DNA of 64,000 nucleotides from Diplonema japonicum. Lineage: Eukaryota; Euglenozoa; Diplonemea; Diplonemida; Diplonemidae. A program made the translations under genes and the position numbers. The first letter of the stretch is position 1. The number at the start of each line of letters is the position of its first letter. The DNA lies in contig OZ025685.1 of assembly GCA_964019335.1 (NCBI GenBank), positions 1 to 64,000 on the forward strand, read 5' to 3'. Under the pieces are notes generated by a model. That model had not been told where the DNA came from and searched no databases. It saw only the letters and a list, made by a program, of their open reading frames with translations. This document shows positions 62,305-64,000 of the stretch, in pieces.

Positions 62305-63189
62305 CTAATTAATTATGCAAGCACAATGAGGTTCTCTACAGTGTATAAATTCAGTTTGCTGCTGTTGTTGCTGTTGCTGCTGTTGCTGTTCGTACCTCCT
62401 GCTTCTGCTGTACAGTGATTTCCTAAGAGACTGCGCTTCTTCGCTTCTATCTCGCAGCCGCTGGTTGACTGCCTCGTTCTCTCTTTCAAGGTCCCGGATG
62501 TGGTGATATTGTCGTTTCAGAGTCTCCTCCATCTGTTTGACACGCAAGTCATCTGAAGTACAGAGAGGCGACAGGATCTGAGGAGGGTTGTGGATTTCTG
62601 TTTTCAGGTCACTTGAAGTGATATTGCTTGTCGAGTCGAAGGCACCTTCTGAACTATTGACTGCAAACCACACTTCGATTATGCAGGTGGCCTTGGGTGA
62701 GAGAGTGACTTTCCCTTTCCGTCTGGTCGGGTGGTAGGCTTCTAGTACAACGTTATTTTTTGCAACTGTATGATAATATTTTTCAATAACGTTGTAGCAC
62801 AGCAACTCGAAAACCAAAGTAACGGCTGGTCTCAGCTTTCCCTTTGCCGTGTACATAACATTCTTGCTAAAGGTATTCATCCCCTCCCACGTGAGTTTCA
62901 CAACACGCCCTTCATGTTTCATTACAACTTGGCCCTCTGCCAGGGGTGCATTCAGCACTACTTCTTTCTTATGCTGGATCTTTATGGTGTATCTATTATA
63001 TGCTGTGTCGATGACGTTGTTGTTCAGCACTAGTTCACATGATTTGAGGAACAGAAAGGCAGTCGCCGGCATCTTAACTGCTTTGCTACTAGCACTCGAG
63101 ACAGCGGAAGGCGTTAGTGAGCAATACACCGGATCAGGTTCCCCTTCGCCTTCTAGAGTGGCCAGGGCCTCAGTGGTGAGGTAGGCCAT
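62305..63189 (-). CDS. Unknown protein with beta-rich N-terminus, coiled coil and polyQ
   Basis: 294 residues from ATG. Residues 40-190 are mostly beta strands (for example YTIKIQHKKEVVLNAPLAEG, LRPAVTLVFELLCYNVIEKY), like a C2- or MSP-type sandwich but without a firm match. Residues 215-265 are a coiled coil (VKQMEETLKRQYHHIRDLER). A run of about 11 Gln (CAG/CAA codons, 62355-62392) comes next and the last residues hold four cysteines or histidines (CREPHCACI). The function is unknown. Confidence 0.75.
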   Translation of the reverse strand: MAYLTTEALATLEGEGEPDPVYCSLTPSAVSSASSKAVKMPATAFLFLKSCELVLNNNVIDTAYNRYTIKIQHKKEVVLNAPLAEGQVVMKHEGRVVKLTWEGMNTFSKNVMYTAKGKLRPAVTLVFELLCYNVIEKYYHTVAKNNVVLEAYHPTRRKGKVTLSPKATCIIEVWFAVNSSEGAFDSTSNITSSDLKTEIHNPPQILSPLCTSDDLRVKQMEETLKRQYHHIRDLERENEAVNQRLRDRSEEAQSLRKSLYSRSRRYEQQQQQQQQQQQTEFIHCREPHCACIIN

Positions 63190-63246
63190 TTGTGTAAACC
63201 TGCTGGTTGCAATAATGAAGAGAACAGACAGACAAATACGTGCGAT

Positions 63247-64000
63247 CTACTCACTCTTTGAGTCAACAAACTTTTGGAAAGCGCTGGCAGTCCTCCCACC
63301 GTAGTACTCGATCCCGGTTTTGTCGGTTTTTGTGAAGAACTGTGATAAACTTCTTTTTCTTTTTTTTTTTTTGTATTTTTATACCTTTAGTGTAGGGTAT
63401 CCATGCACGCTGTATTTCTGACCAACGGCCGTATGCTTGGCAGCATCCACTTCCGCGATGACAATGTCGGCATCGTCGGTCTGTGCTGCAAGGCGGACCC
63501 ATTCAGGCTCGAGGGCTTTACAATGCCCGCACCAGGGTGCGTAGAACTTGACAAAGACGTTCTTTGTGGGGTCGTTTATCACGCCTTCGGCATTAGCACC
63601 AAGTACCATCACCTGCCCCGGTTTATGTGGTTGAGCAACTTCGTCCTCTTCCTGCACAACAGAAACAGTTCCAAGCTCCACGCCGAGATAAGAGAGCAAG
63701 CTCTGCGTATCCCGACCACCTGTGTACTTCTTGAAAGTACCATCCTCCCTAATCAGCATGATAGAGGGAAAGCCCTTCACCCCGTACTTCTCAGCGATAC
63801 CTCCAGATCCTTGCTGTGTGGCGTCGAACTTTCCAATGTGAATGCCGTCCACTGTCTCTGCAGCAGTACCAAGTTCCTTCCACACAGGGACAAGCTTCTT
63901 GCACCACCCACACCATGGTGCATAGAATTCGATCAGCCAATCTTTGCCATCAACCTGTCCATTAAAGTTACCGCTTGTCAGTTCAGCAACGCCTTCTATC
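63247..64000 (-). CDS. Protein disulfide isomerase, 3' part (5' end outside the window)
   Basis: Coding runs from the window edge at 64000 to 63385 and, after a 45-nt intron (63384-63340, GTATAA to ATCACAG, phase 0), from 63339 to 63247. Two thioredoxin folds are seen, with active sites FYAPWCGWCKKL and FYAPWCGHCKAL. Both have the cis-Pro segment (GFPSIM and GYPTLK). The last exon completes the second fold (FFTKTDKTGIEYYGGRTASA). The end is SKSE, without a KDEL-type signal. It would oxidise and isomerise disulphides in the secretory pathway. CGWC is less common than CGHC. Read-through of the intron gives a stop right after TLKV, so the splice is needed to finish the domain. Confidence 0.9.

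Overview
The window looks like nuclear DNA of a diplonemid (Euglenozoa, Diplonema-like). The clearest sign is a 38-nt sequence on the minus strand at 2204-2241 that matches, from memory, the diplonemid trans-spliced leader exon; its 3' half is the stretch shared with kinetoplastid spliced leaders. Supporting signs are eukaryotic genes (eIF2-alpha, MRT4, NUP160, RIIAD1, HSP33, a PDI, a CNBD channel), GT-AG cis introns, and pyrimidine-rich AG acceptors just upstream of several start codons, as expected for trans-splicing.

Layout. 1-3.1 kb: a G-rich minisatellite, low-complexity DNA, a broken retrocopy of an mRNA still carrying the spliced leader at one end and an A-tract at the other, and a dispersed repeat. 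3.1-42.4 kb: a run of about 17 host genes, all on the minus strand: a CCC1/VIT-like membrane protein, a coiled-coil protein, an argininosuccinate-synthase homologue with a broken PP-loop, a cysteine-rich membrane protein, a USP53/54-type deubiquitinase, an NTF2-fold protein, an LRR/Rossmann protein, a large basic coiled-coil protein, a PH-UBA protein, HSP33, a four-repeat helical protein, MRT4, RIIAD1, eIF2-alpha, a cyclic-nucleotide-domain channel, a kinase-kinesin fusion and NUP160. Embedded elements are a 1.7-kb terminal-inverted-repeat (TIR) element (11.9-13.6 kb), two palindromes ending in G/C tracts (6.3-6.9 kb) and a 177-bp inverted-repeat element inside a NUP160 intron.

42.4-62.3 kb: a repeat zone built around four tRNA genes (Lys, Asn, Leu, Gln). 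Retroelements with (ATT)n or poly(A) tails are stacked upstream of tRNA-Lys, tRNA-Leu and tRNA-Gln, in the orientation of the tRNA, and repeated short direct repeats allow serial insertions to be read off. The autonomous element is a non-LTR retrotransposon (ORF0, ORF1, ORF2 with a 2A-like peptide, AP endonuclease, reverse transcriptase and RNase H). 62.3-64 kb: a polyQ protein gene and the 3' part of a PDI gene cut by the window edge.

The host genes carry 16 inferred introns. Thirteen are 31-45 nt long; most begin GTATG and end ACAG. Exon joins were inferred by reading frame and family similarity and have not been checked against RNA. Several ORFs read through these introns into short false tails, so intron-naive annotation would give wrong C-termini.
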